Source of the DNA: Paludibacterium sp.
GTDB lineage: Bacteria; Pseudomonadota; Gammaproteobacteria; Burkholderiales; Chromobacteriaceae
Reading direction: 5' to 3'
Assembly (NCBI RefSeq): GCF_019232825.1
Contig: NZ_JAFAND010000035.1
Span: 1-64,000 of the forward strand
DNA: 64,000 nt
Shown in pieces: positions 43,766 through 52,442 of the stretch. Below the pieces are notes generated by a model. That model saw only the letters and a program-made list of their open reading frames with translations, did not search any database and had not been told where the DNA came from. Position numbers and translations under genes: made by a program. The stretch's first letter is position 1. Each line of letters starts with the position of its first letter.

Positions 43766-44715
43766 AGATCCTCGACAAAACCCAAATCCTAGCCCGCTAC
43801 GACGCAGAGCGCGCCACGGCGGCGATCCGCGAGAGCCTGATCGCCTATTCGGCCGGGCGCGCGCAACTGCCGCCGGTACAGCATTTCGTCTTTGCGGCCG
43901 ACAACGGCGACGGTTGCGTCAAATCCGGTTACCTCACCGGTGACGATCTCTTCGCCGTCAAGGTCGCCTGCGGGTTTTACGACAATCCCGCGCGCGGCCT
44001 GCCGAGCAACCAGGGGCTCGTCATGGCGTTCAACGCCCACACAGGCGAACCGATGGCGCTTCTGCAAGACGAAGGCTGGCTCACCAGCCTGCGCACGGCG
44101 CTGGCGGGGCGCCTGGCCGCCGAAGTGCTGGCGCCGACGCGAATCGACGCCATCGGCATCGTCGGCACAGGCATGCAGGCGCGCTTGCAACTGCAAGCAC
44201 TCGAGGCCGTCACATCCTGCCGCGAGGTATGGCTGTGGGGCCGGCATGCGGCGAGCCTCTCCGCCATGACCCATGAACTCGCCGATCTCGGCTACCGTGT
44301 CCATCCCACACGCGACGCCGAGCCGCTGGCGCGGCAGTGCCAGCTGATCGTCACCTGCACGCCGTCGCGCGCGCCCATTCTTAGCGCCGACTGGATCCAG
44401 CCGGGCACGCACATTACCGCCGTGGGCGCGGACGCCGAAGGCAAACAAGAGCTGGAAACCGCATTGACGGCGCGCGCGGACCGCGTTGTCGCCGATGCCG
44501 TCGCACAGTGCGCGGCCTACGGCGAAATCTCGCACGCGCTCAAGGCCGGCTTGCTCGCCGAGTCGTCGCTATCCGAGTTGGGGAAGGTACTCGCCGGCGA
44601 GCAGCCAGGGCGACAGCACGCCGATGAGATCACTCTGGCCGACCTGACCGGCCTCGCCGTGCAGGACGTGGCCATCGCCAAAAGCATCCTGGTCGCTACT
44701 GGCCAAACCGACTGA
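43762..44715 (+). CDS. Ornithine cyclodeaminase/mu-crystallin family protein
   Basis: 317 residues with the family core: KSGYLTGDDLFAVKVACGFY, GEPMALLQDEGWLTSLRTAL, the NAD(P) motif IGIVGTGMQARLQLQAL, THITAVGADAEGKQELE and LTGLAVQDVAIAK. Members include ornithine cyclodeaminase, L-arginine dehydrogenase DauB, iminosuccinate reductase BhcD and EutC, so the reaction is either cyclodeamination or imine reduction. It is translationally coupled (ATGA) to the dehydratase gene and ends just before the ModE operator. Confidence 0.85.
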   Translation: MKILDKTQILARYDAERATAAIRESLIAYSAGRAQLPPVQHFVFAADNGDGCVKSGYLTGDDLFAVKVACGFYDNPARGLPSNQGLVMAFNAHTGEPMALLQDEGWLTSLRTALAGRLAAEVLAPTRIDAIGIVGTGMQARLQLQALEAVTSCREVWLWGRHAASLSAMTHELADLGYRVHPTRDAEPLARQCQLIVTCTPSRAPILSADWIQPGTHITAVGADAEGKQELETALTARADRVVADAVAQCAAYGEISHALKAGLLAESSLSELGKVLAGEQPGRQHADEITLADLTGLAVQDVAIAKSILVATGQTD

Positions 44716-44720
44716 ACCAG

Positions 44721-44754
44721 GGTATCGTTATGTACTTTAATACATAACGATACC
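44721..44754. promoter_or_regulatory. ModE operator: perfect 14-bp palindrome arms upstream of modE
   Basis: GGTATCGTTATGTA (44721-44734) and its exact reverse complement (44741-44754) are separated by CTTTAA. The CGTTAT...ATAACG core matches the known ModE-binding pattern. The site ends directly at the modE ATG, so bound ModE-molybdate would block transcription and translation initiation of the mod operon. Confidence 0.85.
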
Positions 44755-45513
44755 ATGCCCCGCACACCCTCCTCCGCCAACGATCGCCAAAGCGGACGGC
44801 TCGCGCTGTTGGCCGCCGTTCAGGCCACCGGCTCGATCAGCGCCGCCGCCCGGCGCGTGGGTCTGAGTTATAAAGGCGCATGGCAAATTCTCGACGCCAT
44901 GAACCGCGACAGCCGAGAGCCATTGTTCGTACGCACCAGCGGCGGCGCGGGCGGCGGCGGCACGGTGCTGTCGCCGCGCGGCGAGGCGATGCTGGCCGCG
45001 GGCGCCTTGCTCGAACGGCTGTCGCAGACATTGGCCGACGCGCTCGATGGCAATCTGGACGGCGCTTTGCTGGCGCGGCTGGGGCTCCACACCTCGGCGC
45101 GCAATCAATTCGTCGGCCGTATCCACTCGCTGACGCAAGGCGCCGTCAACGACTTGGTCACCGTGGCGCTGCCGCAAGGCGAGAAACTGCAAGTCAGCGT
45201 GACGCGCGAAAGCAGCCGCCAGATGAAACTCGCTCCTGGCGGCGAAGTATTGGCTTTCTTCAAAGCGGGGGCGATCCTGATCGCCCACCCGCAGCAAGCG
45301 CATCGCATCGCGCTGCCAAACCGCCTGAACGGACGCATCGGACAAATTCAACCCGGCACGGTCAACAGCGAGCTCACGCTCGAGCTCCCCCACGGCCTCA
45401 CGCTGCACGCCATGCTGGACACCGCCACGCTGCAGTGCCTGGCTTTGGCGCCCGGCGCACCGGCCACCGCGCTGATCAGCCCATCCGACATCATTCTGGC
45501 CACATTGGCCTGA
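44755..45513 (+). CDS. modE: Molybdate-responsive transcriptional regulator
   Basis: 252 residues. The N-terminal winged helix (LLAAVQATGSISAAARRVGL, SYKGAWQILDAMN) is followed by two TOBE/Mop-type domains (about 115-180 and 185-250; SARNQFVGRIHSLTQGAVND, GRIGQIQPGTVNSELTLEL) that bind molybdate. It represses molybdate uptake genes when molybdate is plentiful. Its own operator is the palindrome that touches its start codon. It leads the operon modE-modA-TOBE-modB-modC. Confidence 0.95.
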   Translation: MPRTPSSANDRQSGRLALLAAVQATGSISAAARRVGLSYKGAWQILDAMNRDSREPLFVRTSGGAGGGGTVLSPRGEAMLAAGALLERLSQTLADALDGNLDGALLARLGLHTSARNQFVGRIHSLTQGAVNDLVTVALPQGEKLQVSVTRESSRQMKLAPGGEVLAFFKAGAILIAHPQQAHRIALPNRLNGRIGQIQPGTVNSELTLELPHGLTLHAMLDTATLQCLALAPGAPATALISPSDIILATLA

Positions 45514-45530
45514 CATCGAGGGAATCCGCC

Positions 45531-46274
45531 ATGAAAAAAACCCTGCTCTGCACCCTGCTCGCCGCCTTGCCGATGACGGCGCTCGCCGCCCCGGTCAAGG
45601 TCGCGGTGGCCGCCAACATGCAATACGCGTTTGCCGACATCGCCAATGCCTTCACCCACGACACCGGCGTGGCGGTACTGCCCTCGTATTCGTCCTCGGG
45701 CAAGTTCACCGCCCAGGTCATGGCCGGCGCGCCGTTCGAGCTGTTTTTGTCGGCCGACAACACCTTCCCGCAAAAGCTGCAAGCCGCCGGTTTCACCCTG
45801 AACGCGCCCAAGACCTACGCCATCGGCACCCTGGTGCTCTGGTCGCTCGATAGCGGCTTCGACGGCGCGCACTGGCAGCAATGGCTGAAAAACGCCAGCG
45901 GCAAGGTCGCCATCGCCAACCCGCAAACCGCGCCATACGGCACCGAAGCGATGCGCGCCCTGAATTACTATCACCTCGCCGATACCGTCAAGCCGCGGCT
46001 CGTCACGGGCGACAGCATCGGCCAGACGGCCCAATTCGTGGCCAGCGGCGCGGCGCAAGCCGGCTTTGTCGCCAAGGCGCAAGTGATCTCGACACAGATG
46101 CACGATCAGGGGCATTGGGTCGAGGTACCGTCGCAAAGCTACACGCCGATCGTTCAGGACATGGCGCTGCTCAAACCGGCCGAGACCAATCCGGATGCCA
46201 AACGGCTGTTCGACTACCTGCAAAGCCCGGCGGCACGCGCCATCCTGCAACGCTACGGCTACCGCCTGCCATGA
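45531..46274 (+). CDS. modA: Periplasmic molybdate-binding protein
   Basis: 247 residues with a signal peptide ending at LAALPMTALAA (about 1-20) and the ModA pattern: VKVAVAANMQYAFADIANAF, SYSSSGKFTAQVMAGAPFEL, FLSADNTFPQKL and IANPQTAPYGTEAMRALNYY. It delivers molybdate or tungstate to ModB-ModC. The stop overlaps the next gene (ATGA). Confidence 0.95.
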   Translation: MKKTLLCTLLAALPMTALAAPVKVAVAANMQYAFADIANAFTHDTGVAVLPSYSSSGKFTAQVMAGAPFELFLSADNTFPQKLQAAGFTLNAPKTYAIGTLVLWSLDSGFDGAHWQQWLKNASGKVAIANPQTAPYGTEAMRALNYYHLADTVKPRLVTGDSIGQTAQFVASGAAQAGFVAKAQVISTQMHDQGHWVEVPSQSYTPIVQDMALLKPAETNPDAKRLFDYLQSPAARAILQRYGYRLP

Positions 46275-46684
46275 ACCGTCTCGATGCGGTGATCGTCGCG
46301 CTGCGCCAAACGGACGGCATTCAACTGCTGGACGCCCGAATGGGGCAGCAGCCGTGCACGGCGCTGATGCTCGGGGATGCGCGCATGCCGTCTTGGCAGC
46401 TGGGTCAGCGGATTACGCTGGCCTTTCGCGAGATCGACGTGGCGCTGGCGCGCGAGCTGTCCGGCATGCTCAGCATCCGCAATCTGCTGCCCTGTACGGT
46501 ACTGGCGGTGACGCACGGCGACTTGATGAGCCGCATCGACCTTTCGTTTGAGGGGCAACCGCTACAGGCGGTGATTACCCGCGGCTCGGCCGAGCGCTTG
46601 GCGCTCGCGCCCGGCATGGCGGTGCACGCGCTGATCAAGGCCAACGACATGCAGTTGTTCGACGAGGAGAAGAGCGATGCCTGA
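46271..46684 (+). CDS. Stand-alone TOBE/Mop-domain protein in the mod operon
   Basis: 137 residues. The C-terminal part (about 67-130; SIRNLLPCTVLAVTHGDLMS, then LQAVITRGSAERLALAPGMA and VHALIKAND) is a clear Mop/TOBE molybdate-binding domain, and the N-terminal half looks like a second, more divergent one. Such small proteins store or buffer molybdate in the cytoplasm. It overlaps modA (ATGA) and modB (8 bp), so it is made in fixed ratio with the transporter. Confidence 0.8.
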   Translation: MNRLDAVIVALRQTDGIQLLDARMGQQPCTALMLGDARMPSWQLGQRITLAFREIDVALARELSGMLSIRNLLPCTVLAVTHGDLMSRIDLSFEGQPLQAVITRGSAERLALAPGMAVHALIKANDMQLFDEEKSDA

Positions 46685-47354
46685 TCTCGCGCCTTTGTGG
46701 CTCAGCGCGCGGCTGGCGCTGCTGACGACGTCGATTTTGCTCGTCATCGGCGTGCCGCTTGCCGGCTGGCTGGCGCATCGCCGCTCGCCGTTCAAGCCAG
46801 TGGTGGAAACGTTGATCTCCATGCCGCTGGTACTGCCGCCCTCGGTGCTGGGGTTCTATTTGCTGCTGCTGTTGACCCCGACGGGGAGGCTGGGCGGCTG
46901 GTTGCGCGACACGCTAGGGCTGCAATTGGTATTTTCGTTTCCGGGGCTCGTATTCGGCTCCGTATTGTTCAGCCTGCCCTTCATGGTGCAGCCGGTGGCC
47001 GCGGCGCTCTCCGCGCAGCCGCCTAGCCTGCGCGAGGCGGCCTGGACTTTGGGCCGCTCCCGGCTAGGCGCCTTCCTGGCGGTGGAGTTGCCAGGGGTGC
47101 GCGCGGCGCTCGCCGCCGGCGCCGTGATGAGTTTCGCCCACACGGTGGGCGAGTTCGGTCTGGTGCTGATGATCGGCGGCAATATTCCCGGCGTGACGCA
47201 GGTCGCCTCCATCGCCGTCTATCAGCAGGTCGAACAGATGAATTACCCGGCCGCCCACGTTTACGCCGGCATTTTGTGCGGATTCGCCTTCGGCGTGGTC
47301 CTGATCGTCAATCTGTTGCGGCGCTATGCCGATCGGCATGGAGCCAACCGATGA
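46677..47354 (+). CDS. modB: Molybdate ABC transporter permease
   Basis: 225 residues with about five membrane segments and the permease loop that docks the ATPase (REAAWTLGRSRLGAFLAVEL). MPLVLPPSVLGFYLLLLL and AHTVGEFGLVLMIGGNIPG are characteristic of ModB. It forms the channel of the molybdate importer. Its stop overlaps modC (ATGA). Confidence 0.95.
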   Translation: MPDLAPLWLSARLALLTTSILLVIGVPLAGWLAHRRSPFKPVVETLISMPLVLPPSVLGFYLLLLLTPTGRLGGWLRDTLGLQLVFSFPGLVFGSVLFSLPFMVQPVAAALSAQPPSLREAAWTLGRSRLGAFLAVELPGVRAALAAGAVMSFAHTVGEFGLVLMIGGNIPGVTQVASIAVYQQVEQMNYPAAHVYAGILCGFAFGVVLIVNLLRRYADRHGANR

Positions 47355-48202
47355 TCCGCTTCGCGTTCGATTATCAGGCGGAACCGGGCGCCTTTCATCT
47401 CCTCGCCGAAGGCGCCTTGCCGCTGGGCAAAACCACGGCGGTGTTCGGTCCCTCGGGGGCCGGCAAAACCACTTTCCTGCGCCTGCTGGCGGGCCTGGAG
47501 CGCCCGCACAAAGGCCAGCTATCGTATGGCGAGGAAATCTGGCTCGACGGACGGCGGCAATTGCCGGTACAGCAGCGCGGCATCGGCATGGTATTTCAGG
47601 ACTTTGCCTTGTTTCCGCAGCGATCCGTGCGCGAGAACATTGCCTTTGGCGCCGGCCGCCACGGCCAACCGCTGGTGGAGGAACTCCTCGCCCTGACAGG
47701 CCTCGCGCCTCACGCGGCGCAGCGGCCCGCGTCGCTATCGGGCGGTCAACGGCAGCGGGTCGCGCTGGCGCGCGCGCTGGCCTGCCGGCCGCGGCTATTG
47801 CTGCTCGACGAACCGCTCTCGGCGCTCGATCTGTCGCTGCGGCATGAATTGCGGCAGATGCTGCGCGACATGCAGGGGCGATTTGCCTTCACCACGGTAT
47901 TGGTCAGCCACGATCTGGCTGAAGTATTCAGTCTGGCCGACCACGTGCTGCAGCTCACCCAGGGCCGGGTGACGGCCCAAGGCTCGCCCGCCGAACTGTT
48001 TCTCGGCGCCGGCGGCGATCGCGGCCGTTGTCTGCTGCACGCCACGGTGCTGGCGGTGCGGCCAGCCGACGTCTTGTGGCGCGTCAGCGTCCAGGTAGGT
48101 CAAGAGCTGGTGGATGTGCTGGTCAGCGCCGCGGAGGCGCAAGCGCTCTCGCCCGGGCAAACCGTCGTGCTGTCGGCCGGAGCGCTCAGCGTACAGTCCT
48201 GA
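47351..48202 (+). CDS. modC: Molybdate ABC transporter ATPase
   Basis: 283 residues. Walker [11 protein letters not shown]-loop [15 protein letters not shown], signature [15 protein letters not shown], Walker [13 protein letters not shown] and switch VSHDLAEVF are intact. A short C-terminal TOBE-like extension (about 225-283) remains, shorter than in E. coli ModC (352 residues). The separate TOBE protein two genes upstream may compensate (inference). Confidence 0.94.
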   Translation: MIRFAFDYQAEPGAFHLLAEGALPLGKTTAVFGPSGAGKTTFLRLLAGLERPHKGQLSYGEEIWLDGRRQLPVQQRGIGMVFQDFALFPQRSVRENIAFGAGRHGQPLVEELLALTGLAPHAAQRPASLSGGQRQRVALARALACRPRLLLLDEPLSALDLSLRHELRQMLRDMQGRFAFTTVLVSHDLAEVFSLADHVLQLTQGRVTAQGSPAELFLGAGGDRGRCLLHATVLAVRPADVLWRVSVQVGQELVDVLVSAAEAQALSPGQTVVLSAGALSVQS

Positions 48203-48354
48203 CGCTTGGCCAAGCTGTAGTCGGGCCACTACCGCCTGTGGCCGTCGTCGGGAAAAATCTGGGTGAAATGGTTGCCGTCACGACCAAATCGAATGACAAT
48301 GGCGGTTCCGCACCCCCCAACGATACGTCCGTTTTCAGAAGGTCGCCATCACTC
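48203..48354. other. 152-bp gap between modC and trpG
   Basis: No separate gene is called. There is a GCTTGGCCAAGC palindrome near 48204-48215 and a 6-bp-arm hairpin (GGCCAC 48224-48229, GTGGCC 48238-48243), neither followed by a T-tract. The trpG frame is open through this region but family length supports the ATG at 48355. Confidence 0.4.
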
Positions 48355-48954
48355 ATGCTTCTCATGATCGACAACTTCGACTCCTTCACCTACAACCTGG
48401 TGCAATATCTGGGTGAACTGGGTCAAGACGTGCGCGTGTACCGCAACGATGAGATCACGCTCGACGAGATCGAGGCGCAGAAACCCAAGTATCTGATGAT
48501 TTCGCCCGGTCCCTGCACTCCCGATGAAGCGGGTATTTCCCTGGCGGCCATCACCCACTTCGCCGGCAAAGTGCCCATCCTGGGTGTATGCCTCGGCCAT
48601 CAAAGCATCGGCCAAGCGTTCGGCGCTCGCGTCGTCCACGCCAAGACGCTGATGCACGGCAAGGTCTCGCCGGTACGGCACAACGGCGGCGGCGTCTTCG
48701 CCGACTTGCCTTCGCCGATCACCTGCACCCGCTATCATTCGCTGGCCATTGCCCGCGAATCACTGCCGGCGTGCCTCGAAATCACCGCATGGACCGAAGA
48801 TGGCGAGATCATGGGCATACGCCACAAATCGATGCCGATAGAGGGCGTACAGTTTCACCCCGAGTCCATTCTGACCGAACATGGCCACGCCATGCTGAAC
48901 AACTTCCTGCGGGCGCACGCACGCCCGCAGCCCGAGACGGAACCCAAGGCATGA
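48355..48954 (+). CDS. trpG: Anthranilate synthase component II (glutamine amidotransferase)
   Basis: 199 residues beginning [18 protein letters not shown]. The class I amidotransferase triad is present: Cys in [14 protein letters not shown] and His/Glu in QFHPESI. Family residues [13 protein letters not shown] and [17 protein letters not shown] are also seen. It supplies ammonia to TrpE, whose gene is 15.4 kb upstream. It may also serve p-aminobenzoate synthesis. Its stop overlaps trpD (ATGA). Confidence 0.96.
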   Translation: MLLMIDNFDSFTYNLVQYLGELGQDVRVYRNDEITLDEIEAQKPKYLMISPGPCTPDEAGISLAAITHFAGKVPILGVCLGHQSIGQAFGARVVHAKTLMHGKVSPVRHNGGGVFADLPSPITCTRYHSLAIARESLPACLEITAWTEDGEIMGIRHKSMPIEGVQFHPESILTEHGHAMLNNFLRAHARPQPETEPKA

Positions 48955-49976
48955 TCACACCTCAAGCCGCACTGAACCGGCTCATCGACCAAAACGAGCT
49001 GTTCTACGACGAGATGCTCGATCTGATGCGCCAGATCATGCGCGGCGAAATTTCACCGGCATTGACCGCCGCCATCCTGATCGGCCTGCGCGTCAAAGTG
49101 GAAAGCGTCTTGGAAATCGCCGCCGCCGCCACGGTAATGAGAGAATTCTCCGACCGAGTGCCGGTCAGTCAGCGATCGCACTTGGTGGACACCTGCGGCA
49201 CCGGCGGCGACAAAAGCCATACCTTCAACATTTCCACCGCTTCGGCCTTTGTGGCCGCCGCCGCCGGCGCGCGTGTCGCCAAGCATGGCGGCCGCTCGGT
49301 ATCGTCCAAATCGGGCAGCGCCGATGTGTTGGAAATTCTTGGCGTCAACATCAACCTCCCCCCCGTCGCAGTAGGCGAATGCATCGATCGCATCGGCATC
49401 GGCTTCATGTTCGCGCCCAACCATCACAGCGCCATGCGTCACGTGGCGCCCATTCGGCGTGAACTCGGCGTGCGCACGATCTTCAATATTCTCGGCCCGT
49501 TGACCAACCCCGCCGGCGCGGATAACCAGGTGATGGGGGTATTCCATTACGATCTGGTCGGCATTCAGGCCCGCGTACTCAAAGAATTAGGCAGCCGCCA
49601 CGTCTTGGTGGTGCACGGCATGGACGGACTGGATGAAATCACGCTTTCCGACAATACCTGGATAGCCGAATTGAAAGACGGCGCGATCCGCGAATCCGTG
49701 CTGGATCCGCGCGACTACGGCTTTACCCGCGCGCCGCTGACCGCGCTGCATGCCGACTCCGCCGAGCAATCGGCGCGCATGATCGAATCCGTGTTGGCCA
49801 ACCAACCGTCGGCGGCGCGAGACATCGTACTCATCAACGCCGCCGCGGCGATCTACACCGCAGGCCTGGCCGACAGTCTGGCCGGCGGCGTGGAGCGCGC
49901 GCGCGCCGCATTGGAAAGCGGCGGCGCCGAACAAAAATTACATGAATTGATTCAGGCGAGCCGAGCGCTTGCCTGA
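48951..49976 (+). CDS. trpD: Anthranilate phosphoribosyltransferase
   Basis: 341 residues. PRPP and anthranilate site motifs are [54 protein letters not shown] and [13 protein letters not shown]. It is coupled to trpG. trpC, which often follows in betaproteobacteria, is not next; a phosphohexomutase gene follows instead. Confidence 0.97.
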   Translation: MITPQAALNRLIDQNELFYDEMLDLMRQIMRGEISPALTAAILIGLRVKVESVLEIAAAATVMREFSDRVPVSQRSHLVDTCGTGGDKSHTFNISTASAFVAAAAGARVAKHGGRSVSSKSGSADVLEILGVNINLPPVAVGECIDRIGIGFMFAPNHHSAMRHVAPIRRELGVRTIFNILGPLTNPAGADNQVMGVFHYDLVGIQARVLKELGSRHVLVVHGMDGLDEITLSDNTWIAELKDGAIRESVLDPRDYGFTRAPLTALHADSAEQSARMIESVLANQPSAARDIVLINAAAAIYTAGLADSLAGGVERARAALESGGAEQKLHELIQASRALA

Positions 49977-50045
49977 CGTATAGCCAGCCGGCCGGCCATT
50001 GTGCCGGACGATGACATTAATCGACTTAGATACGACCTGACAGTC

Positions 50046-51419
50046 ATGAACAAACTCTCCAAAGAAATCTTCAAGGCCTATGACATTCGCGGCATCGTCG
50101 GCAAAACGCTCACGGTGGAAAGCACGCGTCTGATCGGGCAAGCCATCGGCAGCGAAGCGATCGAACGCAAAGTTACCCGCGTCGTCATCGGCCGCGACGG
50201 CCGCCTCTCTGGCCCGGAACTGTCCGAGGCGCTCGCCGACGGTTTGCGCGCGGCAGGCGTCGATGTCATCGACATCGGCCGCGTGGCCACGCCCATGCTT
50301 TATTTCGCCACGCATCATCTTGGCACCCAATCGGGCGTCATGGTCACCGGCAGCCACAACCCGCCCGAGTACAACGGGCTGAAGATGGTATTGGCGGGCG
50401 ACACGCTGGCGGGCGACGACATCCAGGCACTCTATCAGCGCATCGTTGACGACCGGCTGCTGCAAGGTGCGGGCGCGCTCGAAACGGCCGACGTCACCGA
50501 GGCCTATTTCGACCGCATCACCAGCGACATCAAGCTCGACCGCCCGATCAGCGTGGTGGTGGACTGCGGCAACGGCGTGGCGGGCGCATTCGCCCCTATT
50601 CTGTTCCGCCGCCTGGGTTGCCGCGTGCGCGAACTGTTTTGCGACGTTGACGGCACTTTCCCCAACCACCACCCCGATCCGGCCAAACCGGAAAACCTGC
50701 GCGACGTGATCGAGGCGCTGGCCAAGACCGATGCCGAAATCGGGTTGGCTTTCGACGGCGACGGCGACCGGCTAGGCGTGGTCACCAAGGACGGCAACAT
50801 CATTTGGCCGGACCGGCAGCTGATGCTCTACGCGGCAGACGTGCTGGAGCGCAACCCCAAGGCCAAGGTGATCTACGACGTCAAATCGACCCGGCTCTTG
50901 AAACCCTGGATCAAGGAAAACAAGGGCACCCCGGTGATGTGCCGTACCGGCCACAGCTTCATCAAGGCCAAGATCAAGGAAACCGGCGCGCTGATCGCCG
51001 GGGAAATGAGCGGTCACGTTTTCTTCAAGGAACGCTGGTACGGTTTTGACGACGGCATGTACGCCGGCGCCCGCCTGCTGGAGATCCTCGCGCGCGTCGA
51101 GGACGCCAGCGCGCTCTTGAACGCGTTGCCCAACGCGGTGTCGACGCCGGAACTGAACCTGAAGACCAAGGAAGGCGAAAATCACGCGCTGATCGAACGG
51201 CTGCAGCAAAGCGCCCGTTTCGATGCGGCGGAGGAAGTGATCACGCTGGACGGTCTGCGCGTCGAGTACGCCGACGGTTTCGGACTGATGCGCGCCTCCA
51301 ATACCACGCCGGTGATCGTGCTGCGCTTCGAAGCCGACGATCAGCAAGCGCTCGAACGCATCATGGCCGATTTCCGCCGCGAGCTGGGCAAAGCGACCGA
51401 CGCCAAGCTGCCGTTCTAA
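50046..51419 (+). CDS. Phosphomannomutase/phosphoglucomutase (AlgC type)
   Basis: 457 residues. The four alpha-D-phosphohexomutase landmarks are present: active-site serine loop VMVTGSHNPPEYNGLK, metal loop GLAFDGDGDRLGVV, sugar-recognition loop GEMSGHVFFKERWYGFDDG and phosphate loop RASNTTPVIVLRFE. It interconverts hexose 6- and 1-phosphates for LPS, exopolysaccharide or glycogen precursors. Similarity in length and start (EIFKAYDIRGIVG) suggests the AlgC/CpsG branch. The ATG at 50046 is preferred over an open extension to 50001. Confidence 0.92.
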   Translation: MNKLSKEIFKAYDIRGIVGKTLTVESTRLIGQAIGSEAIERKVTRVVIGRDGRLSGPELSEALADGLRAAGVDVIDIGRVATPMLYFATHHLGTQSGVMVTGSHNPPEYNGLKMVLAGDTLAGDDIQALYQRIVDDRLLQGAGALETADVTEAYFDRITSDIKLDRPISVVVDCGNGVAGAFAPILFRRLGCRVRELFCDVDGTFPNHHPDPAKPENLRDVIEALAKTDAEIGLAFDGDGDRLGVVTKDGNIIWPDRQLMLYAADVLERNPKAKVIYDVKSTRLLKPWIKENKGTPVMCRTGHSFIKAKIKETGALIAGEMSGHVFFKERWYGFDDGMYAGARLLEILARVEDASALLNALPNAVSTPELNLKTKEGENHALIERLQQSARFDAAEEVITLDGLRVEYADGFGLMRASNTTPVIVLRFEADDQQALERIMADFRRELGKATDAKLPF

Positions 51420-51427
51420 GGAAACGC

Positions 51428-52348
51428 ATGGATAACAGCACGATGTATCAACAGGCAGCCAACAACCTCAATACGGTGCGCGATCTGCTGCGTTTCGCGG
51501 TATCGCGCTTCAACCAGGCCGGACTGTCCTACGGCCATGGCACAACCAACGCCTTCGATGAAGCCGCCTATCTGGTTTTGTCGGGCTTGAGCCTGCCGGT
51601 CGACCAGTTGGACCCCTACCTGGATGCCCGGCTGCTGCCGGAAGAGATCCGCGACGTGATCGAGATGATCGAGCGCCGGGTCGAGGAACGCATCCCCACC
51701 GCCTACCTGACCCACGAGGCTTGGCAAGGCGATTTCAGCTTCTACGTCGACGAACGGGTGATCGTGCCGCGTTCGTTCGTCTATGAGCTATTGGGAGAAC
51801 CGCTGGCGCCCTGGATCGAGTACCCGGAACTGGTGCACCGCGGCCTGGATCTCTGCACCGGCTCTGGCTGCCTGGCCATTCAGATGGCGCATCATTATCC
51901 GGACGCGGAGATCGACGCGGTGGATATCTCGCTCGACGCGCTGGAAGTCGCGGCCATCAATGTCGAAAACTATGCGCTAGGCGACCGGATCAACCTGATT
52001 CATACCGATCTATTCGAAGGCCTGGCCGACCGCTATGACTTGATTGTGTCCAACCCGCCCTATGTCGACGCCGAGTCGGTCGACGCGTTGCCGGAGGAGT
52101 ACCGTCACGAGCCGGCACTGGCACTGGGCTCTGGCCATGACGGCCTGGATGCCACGCGCGAAATCCTGCGCCGCGCACCAGACTTCCTCAACGAGCGCGG
52201 CGTGCTGCTGGTCGAGATCGGCCACAATCGCCACGCGCTGGAAGCCGCATTCCCCCACCTGCCATTCGTCTGGCTCGACACCAGCGGCGGCGACGGCTTC
52301 GTGTTCTTACTGACGCGCGAGGATCTGCTCAATCAGGGCTTGAGCTAA
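51428..52348 (+). CDS. prmB: 50S ribosomal protein L3 N5-glutamine methyltransferase
   Basis: 306 residues. N-terminal helical substrate-binding domain, then a SAM domain with LDLCTGSGCLAIQMA and the NPPY catalytic motif (IVSNPPYVDAESVDALPEEY). PrmB rather than PrmC is supported by the RIPTAYLTHEAWQGDFSFYV and DERVIVPRSF segments and by length. It methylates a glutamine of ribosomal protein L3. It starts 8 bp after the mutase gene. Confidence 0.93.
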   Translation: MDNSTMYQQAANNLNTVRDLLRFAVSRFNQAGLSYGHGTTNAFDEAAYLVLSGLSLPVDQLDPYLDARLLPEEIRDVIEMIERRVEERIPTAYLTHEAWQGDFSFYVDERVIVPRSFVYELLGEPLAPWIEYPELVHRGLDLCTGSGCLAIQMAHHYPDAEIDAVDISLDALEVAAINVENYALGDRINLIHTDLFEGLADRYDLIVSNPPYVDAESVDALPEEYRHEPALALGSGHDGLDATREILRRAPDFLNERGVLLVEIGHNRHALEAAFPHLPFVWLDTSGGDGFVFLLTREDLLNQGLS

Positions 52349-52371
52349 GAAGACGTGCATTGCCTGCGGCG

Positions 52372-52404
52372 AATGCACGCTACGGTAGGAATGTAGCGTG
52401 CGTT
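52372..52404. repeat. Hairpin repeat after prmB
   Basis: 52372-52383 pairs with 52393-52404 at 11 of 12 positions across a 9-nt loop; the sequence GTAGCGTGCGTTCGCGAAGC resembles short repetitive extragenic elements seen in many proteobacteria. It sits between the convergent prmB and GAF/EAL genes and may terminate transcription from either side. Confidence 0.6.
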
Positions 52405-52442
52405 CGCGAAGCAACGCACGGACTCTCCGCAGGGACCACCGT

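Noticed and set aside
48203-48354. tryptophan attenuator in front of trpG
   Set aside because: No Trp-rich leader frame and no alternative stem pair followed by a T-run is visible.
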